A DNA stretch of 34,899 nucleotides, taken from Roseicella aerolata (lineage in GTDB: Bacteria > Pseudomonadota > Alphaproteobacteria > Acetobacterales > Acetobacteraceae). Positions 1 through 8,621 of this stretch are shown here, piece after piece. The notes under the pieces are model-generated. The model was not told where the DNA came from. It did no database searches and saw only the letters and a program-made list of their open reading frames with translations. A program made the translations under genes and the position numbers. Position 1 is the stretch's first letter. The number at the start of each line of letters is the position of its first letter. The stretch is from positions 1 through 34,899 of the forward strand of contig NZ_JAJAQI010000051.1 of the NCBI RefSeq assembly GCF_020523605.1. The letters run 5' to 3'.

Positions 1-202
1 GGGTTCCCGGATGGGACGACGGACGGGGTCCCCAGCTCAGAAGCGGGCTCGGCCACCCAAGGCGTGCACGGGCTCCCGTCCATCGTCAGCCTCGCCGGCT
101 CACCGCCGGCTGCCAACTGGGAGATACAAGGCCGGGCCGGAGCAGGACGCGTGCCCGGGCGTTTCCGCCCTGGGGCGACCCGCCCCGGGGGAGGTCTTCG
201 CC

Positions 203-1003
203 ATGCGTCTCGTGCCGGCCGCCGCGGCGGCCCTGCTCCTGCTATTGCCCCTGCCGGCCGCGACGCAGCAGGTGCTGCGGCTGGTGACCGGGGAACTGCC
301 GCCCTATGCCTTCCATGTCCCGCCGCCCACGGTCGCCGAGCAGGGGGAGCCGCAGGGGCTGGTCTGGGAGGTGGTGCGGGAGGTGGCGCGGCGGATCGGC
401 CACCCGATCGGCATCGAGTTCATGCCCTGGCCCCGGGCGCAGGAACTGGCACTCGGCCTGCCGAATATCGGCATCCTGGCGCTGACCCGCTCGCCGGAAC
501 GGGAAGAGCATTACAGCTGGGTCTTCGAGGTGGTGACGGACGATCTGGTGCTGGTCGGCGGCGCGGGGGTGGATGTCTCGGCGCTTGAACGGGTGCGGGA
601 CCGGCCGACCGGGGTGCTGCTGCGCTCGGGCGCTGAGCAACTGCTGCGCGAGCGGGGCTTCACCCGCATCCAGCCGGCGGCGGAGGAATGGGTCAACGCG
701 CAACGGCTGCGGGACCGGCTGATCGACGCCTGGCTCGCGCCACGGTTGATGGTGCTGCATGCCCATCGCGAGGTGGGCGGGGATGTCGCGGCCCTCGGCA
801 TCGGCGCGGTGGTACGGCGCAGCGGGATCTGGTTCGCCGCATCCCGCGGCCTGCCGGAGGCCGAGATCGTCCGCTGGCGCCGCGGCTTCGAGGCGATGCG
901 GGCGGACGGGACCTATGACCGCATTCTCGCCCGCTACACCCGCCTGCGCCCCGCGCCGGTGCCGGAGGATGCCCGACGCCAGCCGATTCCTTGGGTGAAT
1001 TGA
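203..1003 (+). CDS. Periplasmic substrate-binding protein, amino-acid-type (SBP_bac_3 like)
   Basis: The product has 266 residues. It begins with a clear Sec signal peptide: one arginine, an Ala/Leu-rich core and a likely cleavage after Ala-Ala-Thr near residue 22. The mature start, LRLVTGELPPYAF, is the usual first strand of family 3 solute-binding proteins, and the MPWPRAQ segment and the end (ADGTYDRILARY) also fit. It probably binds a small amino-acid-like ligand in the periplasm. The ATG at 203 is preferred because GGGGGAGG lies about 7 bases upstream; the frame stays open further upstream but without a signal peptide. No permease or ATPase gene is adjacent, so it is an orphan receptor here. 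Family confident, ligand unknown. Confidence 0.82.
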   Translation: MRLVPAAAAALLLLLPLPAATQQVLRLVTGELPPYAFHVPPPTVAEQGEPQGLVWEVVREVARRIGHPIGIEFMPWPRAQELALGLPNIGILALTRSPEREEHYSWVFEVVTDDLVLVGGAGVDVSALERVRDRPTGVLLRSGAEQLLRERGFTRIQPAAEEWVNAQRLRDRLIDAWLAPRLMVLHAHREVGGDVAALGIGAVVRRSGIWFAASRGLPEAEIVRWRRGFEAMRADGTYDRILARYTRLRPAPVPEDARRQPIPWVN

Positions 1004-1064
1004 CGGTTTCCAAAAGCCCTTCCGGTCTTTGGCCGCGATGGGTGCAGCGACCTGTGCCCCCGCG

Positions 1065-1568
1065 CTACGCCGTCGCGCAGCGCGCGCAGGTACCCTCGAT
1101 CTCCACCGTTGCCCGCCCCGGTTGGAACCCCGCCGCCCGAACGGCCCGGGCCAGGGCCAGCGCCACCCCCGGATCGCTGATCTCGGCCGTCGCGCCGCAG
1201 CGCCGGCAGATCAGGAACTGGTGCGGGTGGTCATGCGCCTCTCCGCAGCCGCAATCCTCCGGATGGTCCAGCGCGTCGGCACAGCCGATGAAGGCGTTCA
1301 GCCGCTCCACCTTGTGGATCAGCCCCTGCTCCACCAGGAAGTCCAGCGCCCGGTACACCGTGGGCGGGGCCGCACCGGCGCGGCTGGCCTTCAGCCGGTC
1401 GAGCAGGGCATAGGCGCCGATCGGGTGGTCGGCCTCCAGCACCAGCCGCAGCACCTCCCGCCGGAGGGCCGTGAGTTGCGCGCCGCGCCGGGCACAGAGC
1501 GCGGCGGCGCGGTCGAGGCGCGTCTCGACCGGCGCCGCCGGGGTCATGGGTTTCTCGATCGAGGCCAT
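1065..1568 (-). CDS. zur: Fur-family transcriptional regulator, probably Zur (zinc uptake regulator)
   Basis: The 167-residue product has the Fur-family layout. An N-terminal winged helix includes PPTVYRALDFLVEQGLIHKVE (about residues 68-88). The C-terminal dimerisation part has a His/Cys-rich segment around 101-116 and two CxxC pairs (C121/C124 and C161/C164) that would form the structural zinc site. Fur proteins bind DNA when loaded with metal. The divergent hisI and COG0523 GTPase genes argue for zinc as the metal, since such GTPases and spare copies of zinc enzymes are typical Zur targets. The start at 1568 lies 18 bases from the hisI start; an internal Met at residue 8 (1547) is an alternative. 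The Zur subtype is inferred from context. Confidence 0.8.
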   Translation of the reverse strand: MASIEKPMTPAAPVETRLDRAAALCARRGAQLTALRREVLRLVLEADHPIGAYALLDRLKASRAGAAPPTVYRALDFLVEQGLIHKVERLNAFIGCADALDHPEDCGCGEAHDHPHQFLICRRCGATAEISDPGVALALARAVRAAGFQPGRATVEIEGTCARCATA

Positions 1569-1574
1569 CGCCCC

Positions 1575-1582
1575 CTATATAG
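1575..1582. promoter_or_regulatory. Palindromic CTATATAG core between zur and hisI (shared -10 or operator candidate)
   Basis: The two divergent genes are separated by only 18 bases, and the single AT-rich patch there is the perfect palindrome CTATATAG. Read on either strand it offers a TATATA -10 hexamer whose expected start point falls at or within a few bases of the ATG of zur (1568) or hisI (1587). That would give two leaderless transcripts and let one bound Zur dimer block both. No convincing -35 hexamer is visible on either side, so this is inference. Confidence 0.35.
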
Positions 1583-1586
1583 CGGC

Positions 1587-2011
1587 ATGAGCGCCCTTTC
1601 CGCGAACCTTGTCATTGCCGATCCCGCCGCCCGGTCCCGGTTGCTGGATGCCATCCGCTTCGATGCCCGCGGCCTGGTGCCCTGCATCGCCCAGCAGCAC
1701 GATACGGGGGAGGTGCTGATGATGGCCTGGATGAACCGGGAGGCGGCGGAGGAGACGCTGGCGACCGGCCGGGTCTGCTACTTCTCCCGCAGCCGCGGCG
1801 GGCTCTGGCGGAAGGGCGAGACCTCCGGCCAGCAGCAACGGCTGGTGGATCTGCGGCTGGATTGCGACGGGGATACGCTGCTGGCGCTGGTGGACCAGAC
1901 CGGCGTCGCCTGCCACACCGGGCGGCGGAGCTGCTTCTACCTCGCGCCGCGCGACGGCCAGCTCGCCGAGATCGCGGCGCCCGAGATCGCGCCGGAGGCG
2001 CTGTACGGCCG

Positions 2012-2015
<4 letters not shown>
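1587..2015 (+). CDS. hisI: Phosphoribosyl-AMP cyclohydrolase
   Basis: The 142-residue protein opens the purine ring of phosphoribosyl-AMP, the third step of histidine synthesis, in the cytoplasm. It carries the family signatures GEVLMMAWMN (41-50), SRSRGGLWRKGETSG (67-81), the acidic magnesium motif DCDGD (92-96) and CH at 109-110 plus C116 in ACHTGRRSCFY. C93, C109 and C116 are the known zinc ligands, so all are present. It is the stand-alone form, without a HisE domain. The stop overlaps the next start (ATGA at 2012-2015), so it is translationally coupled to the COG0523 GTPase. Away from other his genes and beside zur, it may be the zinc-responsive second copy known in some bacteria; that depends on whether another hisI exists elsewhere. 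Confidence 0.92.
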
Positions 2016-3139
<1,124 letters not shown>

Positions 3140-3314
3140 GAGAGCCGCTCTCCGCGAGGTCGCGGCCCGGGACCTGCGGACCGGGCCATCGCGCGGCCCG
3201 CCACGACCGGCGCCGTCACGCCTTCGCCTTGCCCGGACGCAGCCAGCCCCTCCCTCTCAGCGGGCAGCCCCGGCCCGGTTTGCGCGGCGGGCATGGCCCG
3301 CCTATGTGCGGGGC

Positions 3315-3914
3315 ATGACCACCCCTCCCCTCCGGCTGGAGACCCTCTCCGGCGACGCGCTCCGTGCCGCGCTGCCGGCGCTGTCGCATCTCCGCGTCGC
3401 GGTCTTCGCCGAATGGCCCTACCTCTATGCCGGCGATGCAGCCTACGAGGAGGGTTACCTGGCCGCCTATGCCGCCGATCCCGGCGCCGCCGTGGTCGTC
3501 GCCTTCGACGGCGCGACACCGGTCGGCATGGCGACCTGCCAGCCCATGCCGGCCTCGCACGGCCCCGTCCCGGCCGCCTTCCAGGCCCGCGGCCTGGATC
3601 CCGCGCGCTTCTGTTATTTCGGCGAGAGCGTGCTGCTGCGGGACTACCGGGGCCGCGGCGCCGGCCTCGGCTTCTTCGAGGCGCGGGAGGCGCATGCGAA
3701 GGCGCTCGGCCTCTCCGCCGCGGCCTTCTGCGCCGTGGTGCGCAACGCGAACGACCCGCGCAGGACGCGCGACCACACGCCGCTCGATGCCTTCTGGCGC
3801 AAGCGCGGCTATGTCCACCGGCCGGACCTCTCCTGCGTCTTCCACTGGAAGGAGCTGGGCGACGACCGGGAGACGCCGCATACCCTCTCCTTCTGGCTGA
3901 AGGACCCGCTGTGA
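3315..3914 (+). CDS. GNAT-family N-acetyltransferase
   Basis: The 199-residue product has an N-terminal helix region with FAEWPYLY, a central strand VVVAFDGATPVGMAT (about 57-72) and the acetyl-CoA loop in LLRDYRGRGAGLGFFEAREAHA (about 107-128), close to the Q/RxxGxG/A signature of GNAT enzymes. The acceptor substrate cannot be read from sequence. The ATG at 3315 is chosen because it begins the conserved part; the frame is open upstream, but that stretch (3140-3314) is Pro/Arg-rich and looks non-coding. The stop overlaps the GTG start of the nitrilase-type gene, so the pair is probably co-translated. Related GNAT and nitrilase domains occur fused in one protein in other bacteria, which suggests linked functions. 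Confidence 0.85.
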   Translation: MTTPPLRLETLSGDALRAALPALSHLRVAVFAEWPYLYAGDAAYEEGYLAAYAADPGAAVVVAFDGATPVGMATCQPMPASHGPVPAAFQARGLDPARFCYFGESVLLRDYRGRGAGLGFFEAREAHAKALGLSAAAFCAVVRNANDPRRTRDHTPLDAFWRKRGYVHRPDLSCVFHWKELGDDRETPHTLSFWLKDPL

Positions 3915-4792
3915 GCGCCCTCCGCATCGGCGCGCTGGCCTGGCCGGTTGGGCGCCCCGAGAGCGTCGCCGACTTCGCCGCCCGGCTGGATCATTGGCTA
4001 TCCCAGGCCGCGGGCCGGGCCGACCTCGCCCTGCTGCCGGAATATGCCTGCGTCGAGCTCGGCACCGCCCTCTCCGGCAGCGGCACCGCCGACGAGGCAG
4101 CCGAGCTGCGCGCCATGGTGGCGGCGGCGCCCGCCATCCTCGAGGTCATGCGCGCCGCCGCCCGCCGCCACGGCCTCTGGCTGCAGCCGGGCAGCCTGCC
4201 CATGGCCGACGGGGACCGGGTGGTGAACCGCGCCCCGATGATCGCGCCCGATGGCCGCCTCGCCTTCCAGGAGAAGCGCATGATGACGCGCTTCGAGGCG
4301 GAGCGCTGGGGCGTCGCCTCCGGCGCACCGCCGCAGGTCTTCGAGACGCCCTGGGGGCTGATCGGGCTCTCGATCTGCTATGATTCCGAATTCCCGAAGC
4401 ATGTCCGCGCCCAGGTCGAGGCCGGTGCCTGGCTGATCCTGGTGCCGACCTGCACGGATACGCTGCACGGCTACAACCGGGTGCGCTTCGCCTGCCAGGC
4501 GCGGGCGGTGGAGAACCAGTGCTTCATTGCCGTGGCGCCCACCGTCGGCGCCGCGCCCTGGTCCGCGGCGCTGGACGAGAATCGCGGCCAGGCCGCCGTC
4601 TTCGGTCCGGTGGACCGAGGCTTCCCGGAGGATGGCGTGCTGGCCGCCGGCCCGCTGGACACGCCTGGCTGGACCTTCTGCAGCCTCGACCCGGCGCGCA
4701 TCGACACCGTCCGCCGCGAGGGCGCCGTGCTGAACCACCGCGACTGGCCCCGCGCCCCGCTGCCGAAGCCGGCCGTGGCGGTGCTCCGGTGA
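3911..4792 (+). CDS. Carbon-nitrogen hydrolase (nitrilase superfamily amidase)
   Basis: The 293-residue protein keeps the full nitrilase-superfamily triad: E44 in LLPEYA, K122 in QEKRMMTRFE and nucleophile C156 in ISICYDSEFP-type context (SICYDSEF). The following PTCTDTLHGYNRVRFACQARAVENQCF segment is the normal region after the nucleophile. Such enzymes usually hydrolyse amides in the cytoplasm; nitrile cleavage is uncommon outside true nitrilases. GTG at 3911 overlaps the GNAT stop by four bases (GTGA), indicating translational coupling. The substrate is unknown, and its choice may be tied to the GNAT partner, for example deamidation of an acylated or modified metabolite. Confidence 0.87.
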   Translation: MSALRIGALAWPVGRPESVADFAARLDHWLSQAAGRADLALLPEYACVELGTALSGSGTADEAAELRAMVAAAPAILEVMRAAARRHGLWLQPGSLPMADGDRVVNRAPMIAPDGRLAFQEKRMMTRFEAERWGVASGAPPQVFETPWGLIGLSICYDSEFPKHVRAQVEAGAWLILVPTCTDTLHGYNRVRFACQARAVENQCFIAVAPTVGAAPWSAALDENRGQAAVFGPVDRGFPEDGVLAAGPLDTPGWTFCSLDPARIDTVRREGAVLNHRDWPRAPLPKPAVAVLR

Positions 4793-4806
4793 TCGAGGGT
4801 GGTCCG

Positions 4807-4864
4807 CAGGGGGCGCTGCCCCCTGCACAGGTCCCCAGGGGTGGTGCTGTACACCTCCCCTGGG
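4807..4864. terminator. Two consecutive strong hairpins downstream of the nitrilase gene
   Basis: The first hairpin (4807-4825) has 8-bp arms CAGGGGGC/GCCCCCTG with a 3-base loop. The second (4834-4864) has 13-base arms with one mismatch around the loop CTGTA. Neither is followed by a clear T run on the plus strand. They lie between the GNAT-nitrilase pair and lpxB and may terminate or protect the upstream transcript. The rest of the spacer up to 4991 holds no gene. Confidence 0.5.
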
Positions 4865-4991
4865 AGTCCGGTCCGCCGGGGACCGCGTCGCTCCCCGGCC
4901 CCCGAGGCAGGTTCCATCGATGGGAATCAGGGGCCCTTCGGCCCTCGGCCGGGGGGGCCAGGGAAGACGGCGTCTCCCCTGCGCGCCACTC

Positions 4992-6164
4992 GTGACGCTC
5001 GTCTATCTCCTCGCTGGCGAGGCCTCGGGCGACGTGCTCGGCGCACGGCTGATGGCCGCCCTCCGGCGGCGGGCGCCCGGGATCGAATTCGCGGGCGTGG
5101 GCGGGGAGCGCATGGCGGAGCAAGGCCTGGAGAGCCTTTTCCCGATGCGCGAGCTCTCGCTCATGGGCCTGCTGGAGGTGCTACCGAACCTGCGCCGCCT
5201 CGCCCGGCGGATGGACCAGGCGGAGGCGGATATCCTGGCCCGCCGGCCCGACCTGCTGGTCACCATCGACGCGCCAAGCTTCACCCTGCGCCTGGCGGAT
5301 CGGGTGCGGCCGAGGGGCACCCGCGTGGTGCATTACGTCGCGCCCCAGGTCTGGGCCTGGCGCCCCGGGCGCGTCCGGAAGATCGCCCGCCGGGTGGACC
5401 GCATCCTGGCGCTGCTGCCCTTTGAAGCGCCCTTCTTCGAGGCGGCCGGCATCCCGGTGAGCTTCGTCGGGCATCCGGTGCTGGAGAGCGGAGCGGATGG
5501 CGGCGATGCCGCGCGCTTCCGGACGGCGCACGGCATCGGGCCAGAGCAGCGGGTCCTGCTGGTCATGCCGGGGAGCCGCCGGGCGGAGGTGCGCCGGCTG
5601 CTGCCTGTATTCGGGGAGGCCTTGCGGCTGACCGCCGCCGCGGTGCCGGGGCTGCGCCCGGTGCTGGCCCTCGCCGGGCCGGTGGAGGCGGCGGTGCGCG
5701 CCGGCACGGCCGCCTGGCCGGTGCCGCCCATCCTGGTACGGACCCCGGCGGAGAAGCAGGATGCCTATGCCGCAGCCGAGGCCGGGCTGATCAAGTCCGG
5801 CACCTCCAGCCTGGAGATGGCGGTGGCCGGCGTGCCGCATGTGGTGGCCTACAAGGTGAACCCGTTGACGGCCGCCATCGTGCGGCGGCTGATCCAGGTG
5901 CCGCATGCCTCGCTGGTGAATCTGCTGGCGGAGCGGGAGGTGGTGCCGGAACGCCTGCAGGAGAATTGCACGCCGAAGGAACTCTCCGCCGCCCTGGTCC
6001 GGCTGCTGCGGGAACCGGAGGCCGCTGCCACCCAGCGCGCGGGCTTCGCCGAGGTGCTGGCGCTGCTGCGGCCCCCGGAGGGGCTGCCGAGCGAGGCGGC
6101 GGCCGCGGCGGTGCTGGCCGAGATCGATATCAGCCGGGCTGCTGCGCGACCGAGCCCGCCCTGA
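4992..6164 (+). CDS. lpxB: Lipid-A-disaccharide synthase
   Basis: The 390-residue family GT19 glycosyltransferase joins UDP-2,3-diacylglucosamine and lipid X into the lipid A disaccharide at the inner face of the inner membrane. Signatures are VYLLAGEASGDVLGARL at the N terminus, FAGVGGERM, LTIDAPSF-type (VTIDAPSFTLRLAD), YVAPQVWAWRPGR, LPFEAPFF, FVGHPVLE, LVMPGSRRAEV and the C-terminal KSGTSSLEMAVAGVPHVVAYK. Length matches the family. GTG at 4992 is preferred because it starts immediately before the first strand; an ATG at 4920 would add 24 residues with no counterpart in the family. Usual neighbours lpxD, fabZ and lpxA are absent, although a Gfo/Idh gene often found beside lpxB lies downstream in the opposite orientation. 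Confidence 0.93.
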   Translation: MTLVYLLAGEASGDVLGARLMAALRRRAPGIEFAGVGGERMAEQGLESLFPMRELSLMGLLEVLPNLRRLARRMDQAEADILARRPDLLVTIDAPSFTLRLADRVRPRGTRVVHYVAPQVWAWRPGRVRKIARRVDRILALLPFEAPFFEAAGIPVSFVGHPVLESGADGGDAARFRTAHGIGPEQRVLLVMPGSRRAEVRRLLPVFGEALRLTAAAVPGLRPVLALAGPVEAAVRAGTAAWPVPPILVRTPAEKQDAYAAAEAGLIKSGTSSLEMAVAGVPHVVAYKVNPLTAAIVRRLIQVPHASLVNLLAEREVVPERLQENCTPKELSAALVRLLREPEAAATQRAGFAEVLALLRPPEGLPSEAAAAAVLAEIDISRAAARPSPP

Positions 6165-6295
6165 GTCGCACGAGGGACGCTCGGCGCGTCACTCGCTGAG
6201 CCGAAGGGTTGCCGCTGACGGCGCGGGGCGGAACCGATTGCGCCCCGGCCGGCTCCGGGGGTCGGGAAGGCGCGGCCCAGGCTGAGGGGACGCCG

Positions 6296-6402
6296 CTACA
6301 ACGGATTGCGCTCATGATCTGAACGCCGATCCGCTGGTGCTCTTTGATGTTCGAGCAGGGGCACGCTCCCGGGCGTTCACGCCCGTCCGCGATCTGCTCC
6401 AG
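6296..6402 (+). repeat. Dispersed intergenic repeat, copy A
   Basis: It runs from CTACAACGGATTGCG through CTGAACGCC, ATCCGCTGG and TTTGATGTTCGAGCA to the hairpin CGGGCG-TTCA-CGCCCG and the terminal block GATCTGCTCCAG. The same ordered blocks recur at 13644-13749 and, inverted, at 34109-34212. Copy A lies between the convergent ends of lpxB and the Gfo/Idh gene. The remainder of this spacer (6165-6295 and 6403-6451) holds no gene. Confidence 0.8.
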
Positions 6403-6451
6403 CCCGCCCCGGGCCGGACCGGGCGCGACCGCCGGCCGAGGCATGGGAGGC

Positions 6452-7384
6452 TCACCCCGCCGCGATCGCTTGCTCCACCCGCAGCGCCGCGTCCAGCGCC
6501 CGCAGCCCGGTCTCGCCGCTCGCCTCCACCGGCGCGCCCTGCTCGATGCTGGCCATGAAGGCCGCCTGCTCGGCCTCCAGGCTGTCGTGCTCGGTCCAGG
6601 TCGCGCGGTCGATGCCCCAGCCCGGCATGGTCGCCACCGGCTCCGCCCCGCCCGGACGGAGCTGCTCCAGGCTGCGCGCCAGGAAGTCGACCCGCGTCTC
6701 CCCCCGCGGGCCCAGGACCCGCAGCCGGCGCTCCAGCCCCACGCTCACCCGGCTGGCGGTTACCGTCGCCGACGCCCCGCTCTCGAAGCGCAGATGGGCC
6801 ACCGCGAAATCCGGATGGTCGGACATGACCCGGCGCCCGACCGCCCGTACCTCGGCCAGCGGCGAGCCGGCCAGGGTGAGCACCAGGTCGAGGTCGTGGA
6901 TCATCAGGTCGAGCACCACCGAGACATCCAGGCTGCGCGGCCGGAAGGGCGCGACGCGGGTCGCCTCGAAGGCCAGCGCCCCCTGCTCCGTCTCGCTCGC
7001 CCGCAAGGTGCGGATGGCGGCCGAATAGCGCTCGATATGCCCGACCTGCAGCACCAGGCCGCGGGCCCGGGCCCCGCCGAGAATCGCCTCCGCCTGGGCG
7101 AGGGAGGCGGCCAGCGGCTTTTCCACGAACAGGTGCCGCCCGGCGGAGATGGCCTGCATGGCATAGGCATGGTGGAAGGCGGTCGGCACGGTGATGATGA
7201 CGGCGTCGCTGGCGGCGATCAGCCCTGCCGCGTCGCGGGCCTGGGTGCCGCATTCGGCCGCGACCGCCGCCGCCCGGGCGGCATCGGCATCATGCACCCC
7301 CGAGAGCACGCCGCGCGCCGCCAGCTTCAGGGCGTGGAACCGCCCGAAATGCCCGGTTCCGAGCACGCCGATCCTGAGAGGCAT
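6452..7384 (-). CDS. Gfo/Idh/MocA-family NAD(P)-dependent oxidoreductase
   Basis: The product has 310 residues. It starts with a Rossmann motif RIGVLGTGHFGRFH, followed by VIITVPTAFHHAYA and the family EKPLA lysine motif (near residue 90). The C-terminal alpha/beta domain carries VLDLMIHDLDLVL, the usual DxxxHD-type substrate-site region. Members of this branch lie in lipid A gene clusters of alphaproteobacteria between lpxA/lpxI and lpxB, and are thought to act on UDP-sugars. Here the gene faces lpxB tail to tail, suggesting a local inversion. The start at 7384 gives MPLRIG; a start three codons further upstream (7393) is possible. Substrate unproven. Confidence 0.85.
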   Translation of the reverse strand: MPLRIGVLGTGHFGRFHALKLAARGVLSGVHDADAARAAAVAAECGTQARDAAGLIAASDAVIITVPTAFHHAYAMQAISAGRHLFVEKPLAASLAQAEAILGGARARGLVLQVGHIERYSAAIRTLRASETEQGALAFEATRVAPFRPRSLDVSVVLDLMIHDLDLVLTLAGSPLAEVRAVGRRVMSDHPDFAVAHLRFESGASATVTASRVSVGLERRLRVLGPRGETRVDFLARSLEQLRPGGAEPVATMPGWGIDRATWTEHDSLEAEQAAFMASIEQGAPVEASGETGLRALDAALRVEQAIAAG

Positions 7385-7691
7385 CCAGAACATCCAATTC
7401 AGTCAGAAGGCAGGCCGCGGTCTAGCGGACGCCGCCGGAAGCCTCAAACCATGGGTCGCCTTGCGCCGCCCACCCCTGTGGGACGCCCGCCATCCGCTCC
7501 CGTCCGGAACCGGCAACGGCATCAGCGCGCAGGAGGACGGTGCGCGAATGGGCATGCGGAGACCGCTGGGCAGAGCGCGATGCGGCACCGGTCACGGATC
7601 GGGAAGGGTTGCCGGGCAGGATCGGGGACACCCCGCCGGCACGGATCCTGCCGGCATCCTCGACCGTGACCCTGCCCAGGACACCACCCGC
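7385..7691. other. Spacer with a compound hairpin (7615-7652)
   Basis: No convincing gene is seen in these roughly 300 bases. Near the right end, GGCAGGATC (7615-7623) pairs perfectly with GATCCTGCC (7644-7652), and the loop itself contains a nested GGGG/CCCC hairpin. It sits just ahead of a 60-codon reading frame and could be a terminator or a regulatory 5' structure. No clear promoter hexamers were recognised. Confidence 0.4.
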
Positions 7692-7874
7692 GTGAGCACA
7701 CCGATTGCTGAGGATTTCGCCGCCATTCGCGCCCGGCTGGAGGCAATCCAGGCCGCCGAGCGCCCCGTCGCCGTCCCGGAGGCGGATGCGCCGCCGCAGG
7801 CCTCACCGGCCCCGTCCGGAGCGGCGGATTTCTATGGCTGGCTGATGGGTGGAGGGCTCTGGGCCCTGGGTTGA
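7692..7874 (+). CDS. Small hypothetical protein (60 residues)
   Basis: A GTG-started frame encodes an amphipathic start, EDFAAIRARLEAIQAAERP, then a Pro/Ala-rich linker and a hydrophobic, glycine-rich end with FYGWLMGGGLWALG. The helix-linker-hydrophobic-tail composition looks like protein rather than chance, but no family is recognised and only a weak ribosome site is visible. It stands alone between the Gfo/Idh gene, whose start is divergent, and the GlsB-type gene, whose end faces it. Coding status is uncertain. Confidence 0.4.
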   Translation: MSTPIAEDFAAIRARLEAIQAAERPVAVPEADAPPQASPAPSGAADFYGWLMGGGLWALG

Positions 7875-8181
7875 GCCGCCGCCTGCGTGAGTGCTCTGCT
7901 GGGTCCTGCCCGGTGCGCTGCCGGTTGAAGCGGCGCCGGGTGGCGGGCCGGCACATCCCTGCCGGGCAGAATGGACCCGTGGGCGCAGGCCGCCCGGCAG
8001 AAGCGGGATTTGCCGGAGCAGCGAATGGCGGCGCGAAAGCGCCCGGGGAGATCCTGCCCGACCCCTGGCCGGGCCGTGGCATCACCGCATTTGCGCGGCG
8101 CGCCACGGCCCGGCCTCGCCAGCTGCATGCCGCCCCTGCCCCTTCGTCGCCGGTACAGCGGATGTCAGGGGCAGGAGGCCA
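7875..8181. other. Hairpin-rich spacer with a 12-bp perfect stem (8069-8113)
   Basis: No gene is seen. The main structure has arms CCGGGCCGTGGC (8069-8080) and GCCACGGCCCGG (8102-8113) around a 21-base loop. A second, shorter pairing, GCCCCTG with CAGGGGC (about 8132-8173), lies just beyond the 3' end of the minus-strand GlsB gene and could terminate it. The region separates convergent genes. Confidence 0.45.
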
Positions 8182-8448
8182 TCACACCGTGGTGCCGCGG
8201 GAGGAGCGCCGGGTCACGAGCGTGTAGATGGCGAGTACGATCACTGCGCCGACCACCGCGCCAATGAAACCTGCTCCCTCTCCGGCCCGATACCAGCCGA
8301 TCGCCTGGCCGAGATAGGTCGCCACCACGGCGCCGACGATGCCGAGCAGGGTGGTGATGATGAAACCGCCGGGATCGCGCCCGGGATGCAGGAATTTGGC
8401 GACGAGTCCGGCGAGGAAGCCGATGATGATGGTCCAGATGATGCCCAT
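8182..8448 (-). CDS. GlsB/YeaQ/YmgE-family stress-response membrane protein
   Basis: The 88-residue protein is almost entirely hydrophobic. Three membrane segments are visible: IIWTIIIGFLAGLVAKFL with the family's GxxAGxxA pattern, GGFIITTLLGIVGAVVATYLG, and GAGFIGAVVGAVIVLAIYTLV. It ends with a short basic tail. These transglycosylase-associated proteins are small inner-membrane proteins often induced by envelope or general stress; the biochemical role is unclear. GGAGGAG lies about 6 bases before the ATG. It is divergent from secDF and stands alone. Confidence 0.88.
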   Translation of the reverse strand: MGIIWTIIIGFLAGLVAKFLHPGRDPGGFIITTLLGIVGAVVATYLGQAIGWYRAGEGAGFIGAVVGAVIVLAIYTLVTRRSSRGTTV

Positions 8449-8621
8449 GGCAACTCCTCCGATGGCGCTGCCATAAGCCGCCGGCGCGGGTGTGGTTGCA
8501 TGCCGGAATGGTGCGGCGCCTCTCAGGCTTGCATCGCCGCCCCCCCGTCGTCACATTCCCGGCCGAATTTCGTGGGGGTTCGCCCCCGAAGGGTGACCTG
8601 CTCCATGAGCCGTACCGCGCC

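Noticed and set aside
1-202. Upstream extension of the first reading frame to position 11
   Set aside because: The extension is Arg/Pro-rich and would bury the signal peptide; the ATG at 203 has a strong ribosome site.
8574-8587. GGGGG-TTCG-CCCCC hairpin before secDF as a regulatory element
   Set aside because: Only a 5-bp stem with a non-canonical closing pair; mentioned with the gene but too common in such GC-rich DNA to call.
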